A stretch of DNA of 64,000 bases, from contig UGYN01000002.1 in NCBI GenBank assembly GCA_900457075.1, forward strand, positions 3,410,001-3,474,000. The letters are read 5' to 3'. Position numbers and translations under genes: made by a program. The notes under the pieces are model-generated. The model was given only the letters and a program-made list of their open reading frames with translations. It was not told the DNA's origin and did no database searches. Below are positions 37,752 to 47,615 of the stretch, piece by piece. This DNA comes from Serratia quinivorans. Lineage in GTDB: Bacteria > Pseudomonadota > Gammaproteobacteria > Enterobacterales > Enterobacteriaceae. Each line of letters opens with the position of its first letter. Position 1 is the stretch's first letter.

Positions 37752-39613
37752 TCGCTCTACTGGAACAGGCGCAGGCGCTTGGCGTGTTACGTCCACTAGA
37801 TTTGCAGTTCGCCCGCGTAGTCGCTGGAGCGGATGAGCCTGAGATACTGTTGGCTGCCGCCTGCCTCAGTGCGGAGGCTGGCGCGGGTCACGTTTGCCTG
37901 ATGCTGGAGCAACTGCTGCCGGAAAACCTATTTGACGGACGTCAGCCGGAGCTGGCGCAGGCCGCGTGGTTGGCGGCAGGGCAGTTGGATGTGGCCGGTT
38001 GGCAACGTCGTCTGTCGGCCAGTGCGGCGGTGGGCGACGGCAGCACTGCGACGCCGATGGTGTTACAACCGCAGCGCTTGTATCTGCAGCGCATGTGGCA
38101 GAACGAGGGGGAGGTTGCCGCCTTTATCCGTGGTGACAGTATCAGCAGCGACCGTCTGCCTCAGGCGGTTGAAGAGGCCGACCTGCGCACCATTCTCGAC
38201 CAATTATTTGGTGAGGCGACCGATGAACCCGACTGGCAGAAAATTGCTGCCGCGGTGGCCGCTACGCGACGTATTGCGGTGATTTCGGGCGGACCGGGCA
38301 CCGGTAAGACCACCACGGTCGCCAAATTGCTGGCGGCGCTGGTGCAGCTCGATGAAGGGCGACGTTTACGCATCCAACTGGCGGCGCCTACCGGTAAAGC
38401 GGCGGCGCGTTTAACCGAATCGTTAGGCAGTGCCGGCAAACAATTGGCGCTAACCCCGGAGCAGCGTGCGTTGTTCCCTACCGAGGCCTCCACGTTGCAT
38501 CGCCTGCTGGGCGCTCAGCCCAACAGTCAGCGTATGCGTTATCACAGTGGCAACCGGCTGCATCTGGACGTGCTGGTAGTTGATGAGGCCTCTATGGTCG
38601 ACCTGCCTATGATGGCGCGTTTGATTGCCGCCTTGCCCACTCAGGCACGGGTGATCTTCCTGGGCGATCGCGATCAACTGGCTTCGGTGGAGGCCGGGGC
38701 GGTACTGGGAGATATTTGCCGCTTTGCCGAACAAGGTTACAGCGTGGCGCGGGCGGAGCAACTTTCGCGGCTGACCGGCTGCCGGCTACAGGGGCAAACT
38801 GCCCAGGCGGAAGCTGCGGTGCGCGACAGTCTGTGCCTGCTGCGTAAAAGCTACCGTTTTGATGCCAATTCGGGTATTGGTCAATTGGCCTTTGCCGTGA
38901 ACGCCGGTGATGGCAAGCGGGCAATGGCGGCGCTCAGCGGCAGTTTCGCTGACGTTAGCGGTTATCCACTGGCGGAAACGCAGGACTATCAGGCGTTGTT
39001 GGATGCCTGCGTGGCGGGTTACCGTGATTATCTGCGACTGGTGGGTGAAGGGGCGGACGCAGTGGCGGTGTTGGCGGCGTTCGGTCATTTCCAGGTGCTG
39101 TGCGCGCTGCGCGAGGGGCCTTTCGGCATCGCCGGGTTAAATGACCGCATTGAGACGGGGCTGCAACGTGCCGGTCTAATCCAGCGTAAGCCGGGAGCCG
39201 CTGGGCGTTGGTATTCCGGCCGTCCGGTGATGATTGGTCGCAATGACAGCGCTCTGGGGCTGTTTAACGGCGATATTGGCATTGCCTTGCGGGACGAGAG
39301 CGGCGAACTACGTGTTCACTTTCAACTGCCGGACGGCAGCATCAAGTCGGTGCAGCCGAGCCGTTTACCGGCGCATGAAACCGCTTATGCGATGACGGTG
39401 CATAAATCACAAGGCTCGGAGTTTGACCATACGGTACTGGTGTTGCCCAATCATTTCCTGCCGGTGCTGACCCGTGAACTGGTGTACACCGCGATCACCC
39501 GCGCTCGCAGGCAGCTTTCGCTGTACGCCATCGATGCGGTTTTGATGCGGGCGATCCGCACTCCGACCCAGCGCCGTAGCGGATTGGCGGAGCGGTTGCA
39601 GCTCAAGGCTTAA
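37748..39613 (+). CDS. recD: RecD, fast helicase subunit of RecBCD
   Basis: RecD is the 5'-3' helicase subunit of exonuclease V. The 621-residue protein has Walker [15 protein letters not shown] near residue 180, motif Ia [16 protein letters not shown], motif [18 protein letters not shown], and SF1 motifs near the end ([30 protein letters not shown]). The start overlaps the recB stop (ATGA). A small GC palindrome separates its end from convergent argA. Confidence 0.96.
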   Translation: MIALLEQAQALGVLRPLDLQFARVVAGADEPEILLAAACLSAEAGAGHVCLMLEQLLPENLFDGRQPELAQAAWLAAGQLDVAGWQRRLSASAAVGDGSTATPMVLQPQRLYLQRMWQNEGEVAAFIRGDSISSDRLPQAVEEADLRTILDQLFGEATDEPDWQKIAAAVAATRRIAVISGGPGTGKTTTVAKLLAALVQLDEGRRLRIQLAAPTGKAAARLTESLGSAGKQLALTPEQRALFPTEASTLHRLLGAQPNSQRMRYHSGNRLHLDVLVVDEASMVDLPMMARLIAALPTQARVIFLGDRDQLASVEAGAVLGDICRFAEQGYSVARAEQLSRLTGCRLQGQTAQAEAAVRDSLCLLRKSYRFDANSGIGQLAFAVNAGDGKRAMAALSGSFADVSGYPLAETQDYQALLDACVAGYRDYLRLVGEGADAVAVLAAFGHFQVLCALREGPFGIAGLNDRIETGLQRAGLIQRKPGAAGRWYSGRPVMIGRNDSALGLFNGDIGIALRDESGELRVHFQLPDGSIKSVQPSRLPAHETAYAMTVHKSQGSEFDHTVLVLPNHFLPVLTRELVYTAITRARRQLSLYAIDAVLMRAIRTPTQRRSGLAERLQLKA

Positions 39614-39621
39614 GTGCCCAT

Positions 39622-39641
39622 GGGCGCAGCACGCTGCGCCC
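39622..39641. repeat. GC-rich palindrome between recD and argA
   Basis: GGGCGCAGC-AC-GCTGCGCCC is a 20-bp imperfectly centred palindrome in the 36-bp gap between two convergent genes. It differs at one centre base from half of the 57-bp element at 57584-57641, so it is a solo copy of the same repeat. It may act as a bidirectional terminator. Confidence 0.65.
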
Positions 39642-39649
39642 GCCAACCA

Positions 39650-40981
39650 TTACAGATCCGCCAGCAAAATCTTGGAACGGCGTTGGTAGTTGTACAGCGC
39701 CTGTTTCTCAACCGGTAGCACGTCGACTTCCGCCGGCGTGAAACCACGTTCCTGGAACCAGTGGATGCTGCGCGTAGTCAGCACAAACAGCTTACGCAGG
39801 CCCATCTGGCGTGCCTGACTCTCCACCCGTTGCAGCAGCATTTCACCCCGTGACGAGCTGCGGTAATCAGGATGAACCGCAACGCAGGCCATCTCACCAA
39901 TCTTCTCTTCCGGGAACGGATACAGCGCCGCGCAAGCGATGGTCAGGTTATCGCGCTCAATAATGGTGAATTTGTCGATCTCCATCTCCAGTTGCTCACG
40001 TGAGCGGCGCACCAAGATGCCCTGCTGCTCAAGCGGACGGATCAGCTCGAGGATGCCGCCGATATCGTTAATCGTCGCCCGGCGCACCTGTTCAGCGCTC
40101 TCCATCACTATCTGGGTGCCTATACCATCGCGTGAAAACAGTTCCTGCACCAGCGCACCGTCTTCCTGATAGCTGATCAGGTGGCTGCGGCGCACGCCGC
40201 TGCGGCAGGCCTTCACCGCGCCACGCAGGAAACGCACGGTGCCGGAATGATAGTCGCCATGCTCTTCCAGCTCCTCGATGCGTTTTTGCGCGTCGTTGGG
40301 GAACAGTTCGGAAATGATGGTGCCTTCCTGATTGGTGACCCCCTGTGACGAACAGAAGCCGATCATTTTCTCGGCTTTCAGCTTGACGGCCAACTGAGTT
40401 GCCACTTCTTCTGAGGTCAGGTTAAAGCTTTCGCCGGTAACGGAAACGGCCACCGGGCCAATCAGCACGATGGCGTTACTGTCGAGCTGACGGTGAATGG
40501 CTTCTTCATCAATACGGCGGATGCGGCCGCTGTGGCAGTAGTCCACACCGTCATCAATCCCCAGTGGCTGGGCGATAATAAAATTACCGCTGACCACGTT
40601 GATATGCGCGCCCTGCAATGGCGTGTTGTTGAGGCTCATTGACAGCCGGGCGGTGATATCCAGTTGCAGCAGACCCGCCGCCTGTTTAACCAGCTCCAGC
40701 GTATGGGCGTCGGTGACGCGGGTGTGCTTGTGATAAATCGGTTCGAGATTATGCTGCGCCAGATTGACGTCAATCTGCGGCCGGGCACCATAGACCACGA
40801 CTAAACGAATACCCAGACTATGCAGCAGCCCGATGTCGTTAACGATGTTGGCAAAGTTCTCATGTTCTATGGCTTCGCCACCCAGCATAACGACAAACGT
40901 CTTGCCACGGTGGGCGTTGATATAGGGAACTGAGTGACGGAATCCTTGGACCAGCTCTGTACTACGTTCCTTCACGGCCAA
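39650..40981 (-). CDS. argA: N-acetylglutamate synthase
   Basis: ArgA acetylates glutamate with acetyl-CoA, the first and arginine-inhibited step of arginine synthesis. The 443-residue length is normal. The N-terminal amino-acid-kinase-like domain (residues about 25-290) binds arginine ([29 protein letters not shown]). The C-terminal GNAT domain (about 300-443) has [23 protein letters not shown], the acetyl-CoA loop. ATG 40981 starts at [20 protein letters not shown], the conserved terminus. Two ARG boxes overlap its promoter. It is divergent from amiC. Confidence 0.97.
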   Translation of the reverse strand: MAVKERSTELVQGFRHSVPYINAHRGKTFVVMLGGEAIEHENFANIVNDIGLLHSLGIRLVVVYGARPQIDVNLAQHNLEPIYHKHTRVTDAHTLELVKQAAGLLQLDITARLSMSLNNTPLQGAHINVVSGNFIIAQPLGIDDGVDYCHSGRIRRIDEEAIHRQLDSNAIVLIGPVAVSVTGESFNLTSEEVATQLAVKLKAEKMIGFCSSQGVTNQEGTIISELFPNDAQKRIEELEEHGDYHSGTVRFLRGAVKACRSGVRRSHLISYQEDGALVQELFSRDGIGTQIVMESAEQVRRATINDIGGILELIRPLEQQGILVRRSREQLEMEIDKFTIIERDNLTIACAALYPFPEEKIGEMACVAVHPDYRSSSRGEMLLQRVESQARQMGLRKLFVLTTRSIHWFQERGFTPAEVDVLPVEKQALYNYQRRSKILLADL

Positions 40982-40987
40982 ACCTCA

Positions 40988-41026
40988 TTTGCATATTTAT
41001 ACGATATTTTTGTATTTTTATTCTTT
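40988..41026 (-). promoter_or_regulatory. Tandem ARG boxes (ArgR operators) of argA
   Basis: Two 18-bp ArgR-type sites lie upstream of argA. The cores are TGCATATTTATACG at 40990-41003 and TGTATTTTTATTCT at 41011-41024, matching the TGAATWWWWATTCA consensus at 7 and 8 of 10 fixed positions. Core starts are 21 bp apart, the 3-bp box spacing characteristic of ArgR hexamer sites. Repression by arginine-bound ArgR is expected. Confidence 0.75.
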
Positions 41027-41214
41027 TATTGCCCTGATGGCAAGTGAGAATTTATCTCTATTTCTTTGCCGGGGGCGCTGAGTCGTTAATAAATTGAAAA
41101 ACCATAAAAAGATTTTCTGATGACAGCGCCGGAATGATTGGTTAAAGTTTTCGGCATTCCTGTTAACTGGTGTTTTTTTCATCTGTTTTAATCTGTTACC
41201 ACTGCTGGAGCCGC

Positions 41215-42468
41215 ATGCCAAACTCAAATCACAATCTGGGCCGCCGTCGTTTATTACAGGGGGTTGCCGCAAGCTGGTTGCTGAGTGTGAGTCGCACAGG
41301 TTTTGCTGCTTCATCGCACGTCATTGCCGTACGCGTCTGGCCATCCTCCACCTATACCCGGGTGACGCTCGAATCCAACGTTGAACTGAAATATAAGCAG
41401 TTTGCGCTGACCAATCCCGATCGCGTGGTGGTGGATATTGAAGGCGTGCAGCTCAACAGCGTGCTGAAGGGGATTGTTGGCCAGGTTCGTGCCGACGATC
41501 CCTACCTGAAACAGGCGCGCGTTGGTCAGTTTGATCAAAACACCGTCCGGTTGGTGCTGGAGCTTAAGCGCAGCGTCAGCCCGCACATGTTTACTCTGGC
41601 GCCGGTGCCGGAATACCGCAATCGTCTGGTGATGGATCTGTACCCGAGCAAGGGCGGCAGCGGTGAAGACTATGATCCGCTGTTGGCGTTACTGGAAGAT
41701 TACAACAAGGGCGATCTTGAGCGTACATTGCCGGCGGAAGCGCCACAGGCCGGTAAGGCGGGGCGTGACCGACCGATTGTCATCATGCTGGATCCCGGTC
41801 ACGGCGGCGAAGATCCCGGAGCGATTGGTAAATTCAAAACGCGTGAAAAAGACATCGTATTGCAGATTGCGCGCCGGCTAAGCACGCTAATCAAGCGCGA
41901 GCCGAATATGAAGGTGTTCATGACGCGTAATGAAGACGTCTTCATTCCGTTGAAGGTGAGGGTGGCGAAGGCGCGTAAGCAGCGTGCCGACCTGTTTGTG
42001 TCCATCCACGCCGATGCCTTTACCAGCCGGGCCGCGCGTGGGTCATCGGTGTTTGCGCTATCGACCAAAGGTGCCACCAGTTCGGCGGCGAAGTTCCTGG
42101 CGCAGACCCAAAATGAATCGGACCAAATCGGCGGCGTAAGCAAAAGCGGTGACCGCTATCTGGATCACACCATGTTTGATCTGATTCAAACCGCGACCAT
42201 CAATGACAGCCTGAAATTCGGTAAGGAAGTGCTGAACCGGATGGGCAAAATAAACCGTTTGCATAAGAATCGTGTCGATCAGGCCGGTTTTGCGGTATTG
42301 AAAGCGCCGGACATCCCTTCGATTCTGGTTGAGACGGCGTTTATCAGCAACATCGAAGAAGAACGCAAGCTGCGTACCACGCATTTCCAGCAGCAGGTGG
42401 CGGAATCTATTCTGGCGGGTATCAAGGCGTACTTTGCCAACGGTGGTGCGGTGGCGCGCAGAGGGTAA
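41215..42468 (+). CDS. amiC: N-acetylmuramoyl-L-alanine amidase AmiC
   Basis: AmiC cleaves peptide from glycan in septal peptidoglycan to separate daughter cells. The 417-residue protein has a Tat leader ([18 protein letters not shown]), an AMIN septal-targeting domain (about 30-140) and an Amidase_3 catalytic domain. The zinc ligands sit in [15 protein letters not shown] (H, then E) and SIHADAF (H); the second glutamate is in [12 protein letters not shown] 41215 is chosen over the longer frame because GGAG lies 4 bases before it and it begins the Tat leader. Its activator NlpD is not in the window. Confidence 0.95.
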   Translation: MPNSNHNLGRRRLLQGVAASWLLSVSRTGFAASSHVIAVRVWPSSTYTRVTLESNVELKYKQFALTNPDRVVVDIEGVQLNSVLKGIVGQVRADDPYLKQARVGQFDQNTVRLVLELKRSVSPHMFTLAPVPEYRNRLVMDLYPSKGGSGEDYDPLLALLEDYNKGDLERTLPAEAPQAGKAGRDRPIVIMLDPGHGGEDPGAIGKFKTREKDIVLQIARRLSTLIKREPNMKVFMTRNEDVFIPLKVRVAKARKQRADLFVSIHADAFTSRAARGSSVFALSTKGATSSAAKFLAQTQNESDQIGGVSKSGDRYLDHTMFDLIQTATINDSLKFGKEVLNRMGKINRLHKNRVDQAGFAVLKAPDIPSILVETAFISNIEEERKLRTTHFQQQVAESILAGIKAYFANGGAVARRG

Positions 42469-42482
42469 GGCTAATGCGGAAA

Positions 42483-42510
42483 CGACTGGGCGGCTGCCCG
42501 GTCGATTTTT
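42483..42510 (+). terminator. amiC terminator
   Basis: A 9-bp stem (CGACTGGGC / GCCCGGTCG, one T-G pair, GGCT loop) followed by ATTTTT, 14 bp after the amiC stop. Confidence 0.75.
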
Positions 42511-42526
42511 GGCGGATTTCAGATAC

Positions 42527-42548
42527 AAAAAAACACCCGTTAAGGTGC
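42527..42548 (-). terminator. tRNA-fMet operon terminator
   Basis: Read on the minus strand, the short stem GCACC / GGTGT with a 6-base loop (TTAACG) is followed by seven T. It lies 21 bp past the last tRNA and probably ends the tRNA operon; the stem is short, so efficiency is uncertain. Confidence 0.55.
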
Positions 42549-42568
42549 TTATTTGTAGTCATTAAGAT

Positions 42569-42645
<77 letters not shown>

Positions 42646-42709
42646 TCCGTCTTAATGCTTGTATTATCGAAACCAACATTTCATGTGATACCGCTGGTAC
42701 AGTATCGGT

Positions 42710-42786
<77 letters not shown>

Positions 42787-42853
42787 TCCGTATAATACTT
42801 TCTTTTTCATCGAATCCAACACTTTACTTGATACTGCCTCTGGCAATATCGGT

Positions 42854-42930
<77 letters not shown>

Positions 42931-42944
42931 TCCGATGGAAGCGC

Positions 42945-42972
42945 ACTATACTCTCCGTGCATTTTGTTGCAA
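42945..42972 (-). promoter_or_regulatory. tRNA-fMet operon promoter
   Basis: On the minus strand: -35 TTGCAA (42967-42972), 16-bp spacer, -10 TATAGT (42945-42950). A GCGC discriminator follows the -10, the pattern of stable-RNA promoters under stringent (ppGpp) control. Transcription would begin about 42938, a few bases before the first tRNA. Confidence 0.82.
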
Positions 42973-43050
42973 CCCTTTTTGCACTTAATTGAACTAAAAC
43001 AGTCTTTCTGCTGGATTAGTCCGCAATCTGCGTTCTTTTTCAGCGTTATT

Positions 43051-43068
43051 GCCCCTGGGGCTTTTTTT
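43051..43068 (+). terminator. Terminator-like hairpin upstream of mltA
   Basis: GCCCCTGGGGC (a tight 4-5 bp stem) is followed by seven T, 75 bp before the mltA start, on the plus strand. No gene runs into it, so it is either an attenuator in the mltA leader or the end of a short untranslated RNA. The stem is short. Confidence 0.4.
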
Positions 43069-43143
43069 ATTGGCGGCGATTCCTTTATCTATGGGCGTTT
43101 GTTATCGTTCGCCGGGAGATCATATATGTAGAGAGTGTGCGCG

Positions 43144-44286
43144 ATGAAAGGACGTTGGGGCAAATACCTGCTGGGCGGGTTAATGGTAGCGGTACTGGCG
43201 GGCTGTTCTTCCAAGCCGACCGACCGGGGACAACAATATAAGGATGGTCACCTGGATCAGTCGTTGGAGTTGGTGAATCAACCCAACGCCAGGGGCGTAC
43301 CGGTTAATGCCAAGGATTACTCGGATCAGCTGATGGAGATTAAATACGCCTCTCCTTCACTTTTTAATCGCAACAACACTACCTTCCAGGCGGTACAAAG
43401 CTGGATGGCGTCCGGTGCCGACACTCGTACTCTGAACCAATATGGCCTCAGCGCTTATCAAATGGAAGGCGTGGACAGTTATGGCAACGTGCAGTTCACC
43501 GGTTACTACACACCGGTGCTGCAGGCGCGTTATACCCAGCAGGGGGAGTTCCGTTACCCGCTGTACCGCATGCCACCAAAAGGTAAAGGCCGTCTGCCCG
43601 ATCGCGCGGGCATTTATTCGGGCGCACTGGATGACCGATATATCGTGGCGTATACCAACTCGCTGATGGACAACTTTATGATGGAAGTCCAGGGCAGTGG
43701 CTATGTGGATTATGGCAACGGCCAGCCGTTGGTGTTCTTCGGTTACGGCGGCAAGAACGGCCATGCGTATCGCAGCATTGGTAAAGTGCTGATCGATCGC
43801 GGTGAAGTGGCCAAGGCGGATATGTCGATGCAGGCGATCCGCCAGTGGGCGGACACTCACAGCGCCGCCGAAGTGCGCGAATTGCTGGAGCAAAACCCTT
43901 CCTTTGTCTTCTTCCGTCCTGAAGCCTTTGCGCCGGTACGCGGTGCCAGCGCCGTGCCGCTGGTGGCCAAGGCGTCGGTGGCTTCCGACCGTTCACTGAT
44001 CCCGGCGGGTACCACGCTGCTGGCAGAGGTGCCGCTACTGGACAACAAGGGTAAATTCACGGGAAAATATGAGATGCGCTTGATGGTGGCTCTGGACGTG
44101 GGTGGGGCAATCAAAGGCCAGCACTTCGATATGTATCAGGGCATCGGGCCGGATGCCGGTCACTCGGCCGGTTTTTATAACCACTATGGCCGCGTTTGGG
44201 TGCTGAAAGGCGCCAACGTTAATGCGCCGTTGTTCACCAGCCAGACCCGTTCCGCCTCTGGCGGCTCGCTGTTAGTCACCCGCTAA
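43144..44286 (+). CDS. mltA: Membrane-bound lytic transglycosylase A
   Basis: MltA cleaves the MurNAc-GlcNAc bond of peptidoglycan, forming 1,6-anhydromuropeptides. The 380-residue lipoprotein has lipobox LAGC (C21), then a double-psi barrel domain (YMLPPKGKG region) and the 3D-type catalytic end. The active-site aspartate lies in QGIGPDAGHSAGFYNHYG. The start ATG 43144 begins MKGRWGKYLLGG. A signal of the family, FTGYYTPVLQARYTQ, lies near residue 115. A terminator follows. Confidence 0.95.
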   Translation: MKGRWGKYLLGGLMVAVLAGCSSKPTDRGQQYKDGHLDQSLELVNQPNARGVPVNAKDYSDQLMEIKYASPSLFNRNNTTFQAVQSWMASGADTRTLNQYGLSAYQMEGVDSYGNVQFTGYYTPVLQARYTQQGEFRYPLYRMPPKGKGRLPDRAGIYSGALDDRYIVAYTNSLMDNFMMEVQGSGYVDYGNGQPLVFFGYGGKNGHAYRSIGKVLIDRGEVAKADMSMQAIRQWADTHSAAEVRELLEQNPSFVFFRPEAFAPVRGASAVPLVAKASVASDRSLIPAGTTLLAEVPLLDNKGKFTGKYEMRLMVALDVGGAIKGQHFDMYQGIGPDAGHSAGFYNHYGRVWVLKGANVNAPLFTSQTRSASGGSLLVTR

Positions 44287-44303
44287 CGGCAATAATTGAC
44301 CGC

Positions 44304-44331
44304 AAGGGCCGGACATTCCGGCCCTTATTAT
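44304..44331 (+). terminator. mltA terminator
   Basis: A 9-bp perfect stem (AAGGGCCGG / CCGGCCCTT) with a small loop, followed by ATTATTT, 18 bp past the mltA stop. Confidence 0.82.
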
Positions 44332-44358
44332 TTGCAATGTTAAGGTAATTAAAGCGTT

Positions 44359-45165
44359 ATGAGCACAGCCTATTCTGAAGCCTACCTGCAGCGTTTTGGC
44401 GGCACGGCACGTTTATACGGTCAGCAGGCCCTGGCGCTGTTTGCCCAGGCGCACATTTGCGTGATTGGCATCGGCGGCGTGGGCTCCTGGGCGGCAGAGG
44501 CGTTGGCGCGCACCGGTATCGGTGCCATTACGCTGATTGATATGGATGATGTCTGCGTCACCAACACCAACCGCCAAATCCACGCGCTGCGTCAGCATGT
44601 GGGCCAGTCAAAAACGGAAGTGATGGCGGAGCGCATTCTGGCGATCAACCCGGAGTGCCGGGTGACCTGCATTGACGACTTTATTACTGCGGACAACGTT
44701 GCAGAGCTGCTGAATAACAATTTTAGCTATGTCATCGATGCGATTGACAGCGTGCGACCGAAGGCCGCGCTGTTGGCCTATTGTCGTCGTTACAAGATCC
44801 CGGTGGTCACTACCGGCGGAGCAGGTGGTCAGATAGATCCGACCCAGATTGCAGTGGTCGATCTGGCCAAAACCATTCAGGATCCGCTGGCGGCCAAGCT
44901 GCGTGAGCGGTTGAAAAATGATTTCAACGTGGTGAAGAACAGCAAGGGCAAATTGGGCATCGACTGCGTATTTTCCAGCGAGCCGCTGGTTTACCCCCAG
45001 CCGGATGGCAGCGTTTGCGCATCACGCAGTACCGCGGAAGGGCCAAAACGAATGGATTGCAGCGCGGGATTTGGCGCGGCAACCATGGTTACCGCTACCT
45101 TTGGTTTTGTCGCCGTTTCCCATGTGCTGAAGAAGATGGTGGCGAAAGCCGCGCGTCAGGCGTAG
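44359..45165 (+). CDS. tcdA: tRNA threonylcarbamoyladenosine dehydratase TcdA
   Basis: TcdA (CsdL) uses ATP to cyclise t6A37 in tRNA to ct6A. The 268-residue ThiF/E1-like protein has the ATP-binding [19 protein letters not shown] motif near residue 37, the [13 protein letters not shown] loop, and a C-terminal [17 protein letters not shown] membrane-contact segment. It needs sulfur/cofactor input from the CsdA-CsdE desulfurase, whose genes lie immediately beside it on the opposite strand. Its end overlaps csdE by 10 bp. Confidence 0.95.
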   Translation: MSTAYSEAYLQRFGGTARLYGQQALALFAQAHICVIGIGGVGSWAAEALARTGIGAITLIDMDDVCVTNTNRQIHALRQHVGQSKTEVMAERILAINPECRVTCIDDFITADNVAELLNNNFSYVIDAIDSVRPKAALLAYCRRYKIPVVTTGGAGGQIDPTQIAVVDLAKTIQDPLAAKLRERLKNDFNVVKNSKGKLGIDCVFSSEPLVYPQPDGSVCASRSTAEGPKRMDCSAGFGAATMVTATFGFVAVSHVLKKMVAKAARQA

Positions 45166-45590
45166 CTAGCGGCCATTTCTTTCACGGCAGCAGCCAGTGC
45201 TGCCAGCCCGCTGGCGCGGGTGGCACTGAGTTGAGCACGTAACGCCAGTAGATCAAACAGCGCCAGGGGATCCATCGCCGCTATCTGCTGCGGCGTTTTT
45301 CCTTCTACCGCCGTTAGCAGTACCGCCAACAGACCGCGCACGATACGGCCTTCGCTGTCGCCATAAAAGTGCAGCGTGCCGTCCGCCAGTAACTGATGCC
45401 CCAGCCAGACCCGATTCTCACAGCCGCTCAACTCCATTTCTGCTGCGCGTAATGCCTCTGGCAATGGCGGCAATTGTTTCGCCAGCATGATCAGTTGGCG
45501 ATAACGATCTTCCCATTGTTTCAGCTCGGTAAATTTCTCGATCAGCGCTTCGGCGGTGATTTCATGGCCAAAGGGATGGGGGGCAAGCAT
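45156..45590 (-). CDS. csdE: CsdE, sulfur acceptor for CsdA
   Basis: CsdE receives persulfide sulfur from CsdA on a conserved cysteine and passes it to TcdA-linked pathways. The 144-residue SufE-like protein has the acceptor cysteine in [11 protein letters not shown] (about residue 56) and the core [20 protein letters not shown]. The start is placed at ATG 45590 because GGAG lies 6 bases upstream; an ATG at 45608, directly after the csdA stop, would add six residues. It follows csdA in one operon and overlaps convergent tcdA by 10 bp. Confidence 0.91.
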   Translation of the reverse strand: MLAPHPFGHEITAEALIEKFTELKQWEDRYRQLIMLAKQLPPLPEALRAAEMELSGCENRVWLGHQLLADGTLHFYGDSEGRIVRGLLAVLLTAVEGKTPQQIAAMDPLALFDLLALRAQLSATRASGLAALAAAVKEMAASYA

Positions 45591-45608
45591 AGCGTCTCCG
45601 GGGTTCAT

Positions 45609-46814
45609 TTAATCGGCCAGCAGGTCGATGGCGTTGTGCAGGGCGGTTACCAGGGTATCGACGTCTTCCCGCGTGTTGTATGGCGCAAAGGAGGCGCGTA
45701 GCGTCCCACTGACACCCAGCGCCGCCATCAGCGGTTGAGCGCAGTGCTGACCGGCTCGCAGCGCGATGCCTTGTTCTGCCAGCAGGGTGACGATATCGCT
45801 GTGATGGATACCGGCAATATCAAACGCCAGTAAGCTGGAGCCCGAACAACGGAAGCTGCGGAACCCCGGCAGTTGCGCCAATCGCTTCTCGGCGAGATCG
45901 GCCAGCTCGCGGCTGTATTGCTCGGCTGCCGCCAGATCCTGGGTGCCAAGCCATTCCAATGCGGCGGCCAACCCCAGTACACCGGCGATATTCGGCGTAC
46001 CGGCTTCAAAACAGTGCGGTGGTTTTTGCGGCGTGAAGCCGTCGAAGGAGGCCTGAGTCAACATCTTGCCGCCGCCTTGCCAGGGGGCCATCTGCGCCAG
46101 CAATTCACTTTTCCCGTATAGCGCACCGATGCCGGTCGGGCCATAAAGTTTATGCCCAGAGAAAGCGTAGAAATCAATGTCTAGTCGCTGAACGTCAGCC
46201 GGACAGTGAACGATGCCCTGCGCGCCGTCGATCATCACCAGAGCACCGGCATTATGGGCAAGCCGGATGGCCAGATCCAGATCCGGACAGCCGCCGGTGA
46301 CGTTGGACATTTGGCCCAGTGCCAGCAGGCGGGTTTTATCACTCAGCAGGCTGGGTAACTGGGTCAGATCCGGCAGGCGGTCTGCACCCAGTGGCAGTTT
46401 CACCACCCGAGCGCCGGTTTGTTCCGCCACCATCAGCCAGGGGATCAGGTTGGCGTGGTGTTCGGCCTCGCTCACCAGGATTTCGTCACCGGGCTGCAAC
46501 CGGGGGCGGGCATAGCTCTGCGCTACCAAATTGATGGCTTCGGTGGTGCCGCGGGTCCAGATAATGTCGTCGGCTGAAGGAGCATTGACCAGCGTCGCGA
46601 CCTGTTGGCGAGCCTGCTCGAAGCGTGCAGTCAGATCCTGCGCCGCCCGGTGCTGGCTGCGGTGCACGGTAGCGGCATCGTCGCGGTAAAACTGCTGCGT
46701 GGCATTGATGACCGCCAGCGGCTTCAACGCGGTGGCGGCGCTGTCGAGATAAATGCCCGCTTGCTGCAAGGCAGGAAACTGATTACGAAAAACGATGGGA
46801 TTAAAAGGTGTCAT
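45609..46814 (-). CDS. csdA: Cysteine desulfurase CsdA
   Basis: CsdA releases sulfur from cysteine using PLP and hands it to CsdE. The 401-residue length matches E. coli CsdA. The PLP lysine sits in FYAFSGHKLYGPTGIG (about K222) and the catalytic cysteine loop is LRAGQHCAQPL (about residue 358). ATG 46814 is chosen to give MTPFNPIVF, aligned with E. coli. A TTG at 46841 also has AGGA at suitable spacing and would add nine residues. It is followed directly by csdE. Confidence 0.94.
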   Translation of the reverse strand: MTPFNPIVFRNQFPALQQAGIYLDSAATALKPLAVINATQQFYRDDAATVHRSQHRAAQDLTARFEQARQQVATLVNAPSADDIIWTRGTTEAINLVAQSYARPRLQPGDEILVSEAEHHANLIPWLMVAEQTGARVVKLPLGADRLPDLTQLPSLLSDKTRLLALGQMSNVTGGCPDLDLAIRLAHNAGALVMIDGAQGIVHCPADVQRLDIDFYAFSGHKLYGPTGIGALYGKSELLAQMAPWQGGGKMLTQASFDGFTPQKPPHCFEAGTPNIAGVLGLAAALEWLGTQDLAAAEQYSRELADLAEKRLAQLPGFRSFRCSGSSLLAFDIAGIHHSDIVTLLAEQGIALRAGQHCAQPLMAALGVSGTLRASFAPYNTREDVDTLVTALHNAIDLLAD

Positions 46815-47008
46815 AACCTGATTGTCACTGGCTTGAGTCAATGGCCGATCCTGTCTTATTTTACCGCCAGAGACAAGCTATCCCGCATATTAGGATTCAT
46901 CGTCTGGAAATTATAGGTAAGTTTGTTATGCTGTTAGGTGCGCACTAAGTCATGGCGTTAAATAACATAAAAGGTTTTTACAGCATTTAAAACTACAAGG
47001 AGTCCACA

Positions 47009-47233
47009 ATGAAGAAAACAGCCGCAGTTATCTCTGCCCTGATGCTAACGTTTACCCTGGCCGCCTGTTCCAGCAACTACGTGATGCAGACCAATGATGG
47101 ACGCACCATTGTCGCTAAAGGAAAACCCGCGTTGGATAACGACACCGGGATGATCAGCTATAAAGACGCCAACGGCGTTGAGCAGCAGATCAACCGTTCA
47201 GACGTGAAGGAAATGGTTGAAAAAGACCAATAA
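47009..47233 (+). CDS. ygdI: YgdI family small lipoprotein
   Basis: A 74-residue lipoprotein, lipobox LAAC (C20), DUF903 core SNYVMQTNDGRTIVAKGKP and the tail QQINRSDVKEMVEKDQ. It matches E. coli YgdI and is a paralog of ygdR at 18392. An AAGGAG ribosome site precedes the start by 8 bases. It faces the gcvB small-RNA gene tail to tail; the shared hairpin after the stop belongs to GcvB, with its T-run on the other strand. Confidence 0.94.
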   Translation: MKKTAAVISALMLTFTLAACSSNYVMQTNDGRTIVAKGKPALDNDTGMISYKDANGVEQQINRSDVKEMVEKDQ

Positions 47234-47241
47234 CGTCGGGC

Positions 47242-47442
47242 AAAAAAAAAGCACCGCAAAGATTGCGGTGCTGCATAAAATCACTATGGACAGACAGGGT
47301 AAATGTACAGGAAGTGAAAAACAGTAGCTTAGCTACCACGTCTGGATTGCCAGACAATTTGCAAACACAACATCACAACCACAAGCCAAAAGTTCATCGG
47401 CGTCCTCGACACCCACTCCCTTTTCGTTCCGGCCCGGGAAGT
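47242..47442 (-). ncRNA. gcvB: GcvB small regulatory RNA
   Basis: GcvB is an Hfq-dependent RNA repressing amino-acid and peptide transporter mRNAs (oppA, dppA and others) when amino acids are plentiful. On the minus strand the 201-nt RNA begins ACTTCCCGGGCCGG, has the G/U-rich R1 segment TTGTGATGTTGTGTTTGC, and carries the conserved CACTTCCTGTACATTTACC and CTGTCCATAGTGAT stretches. It ends in the hairpin GCACCGCAA / TTGCGGTGC plus nine T. It lies divergent from gcvA and tail to tail with ygdI, as in E. coli. Confidence 0.96.
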
Positions 47443-47448
47443 GCCGCC

Positions 47449-47477
47449 ACTATAGGTATTTACTGGCGCATGCTCAA
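47449..47477 (-). promoter_or_regulatory. gcvB promoter
   Basis: On the minus strand: -35 TTGAGC (47472-47477), 17-bp spacer, -10 TATAGT (47449-47454), 6 bases before the GcvB 5' end. The 170-bp gap up to gcvA should also hold GcvA binding sites; GcvA activates gcvB in E. coli. Confidence 0.8.
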
Positions 47478-47615
47478 CGGACAATTTATAATGGCTCGGA
47501 TTAAAAAAACTAATGGTAGCGCTTTGCTGTCTGGTGCCTATCGCACGGCAGATAACGCCGCCTGATTTTTTATGCCGAATCACTCGGATTATTGTTACAC
47601 AAAAGTAGCTAATAA

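Noticed and set aside
47263..47565. 100-codon open frame opposite gcvB
   Set aside because: Antisense of GcvB and its promoter; no homology or ribosome site.
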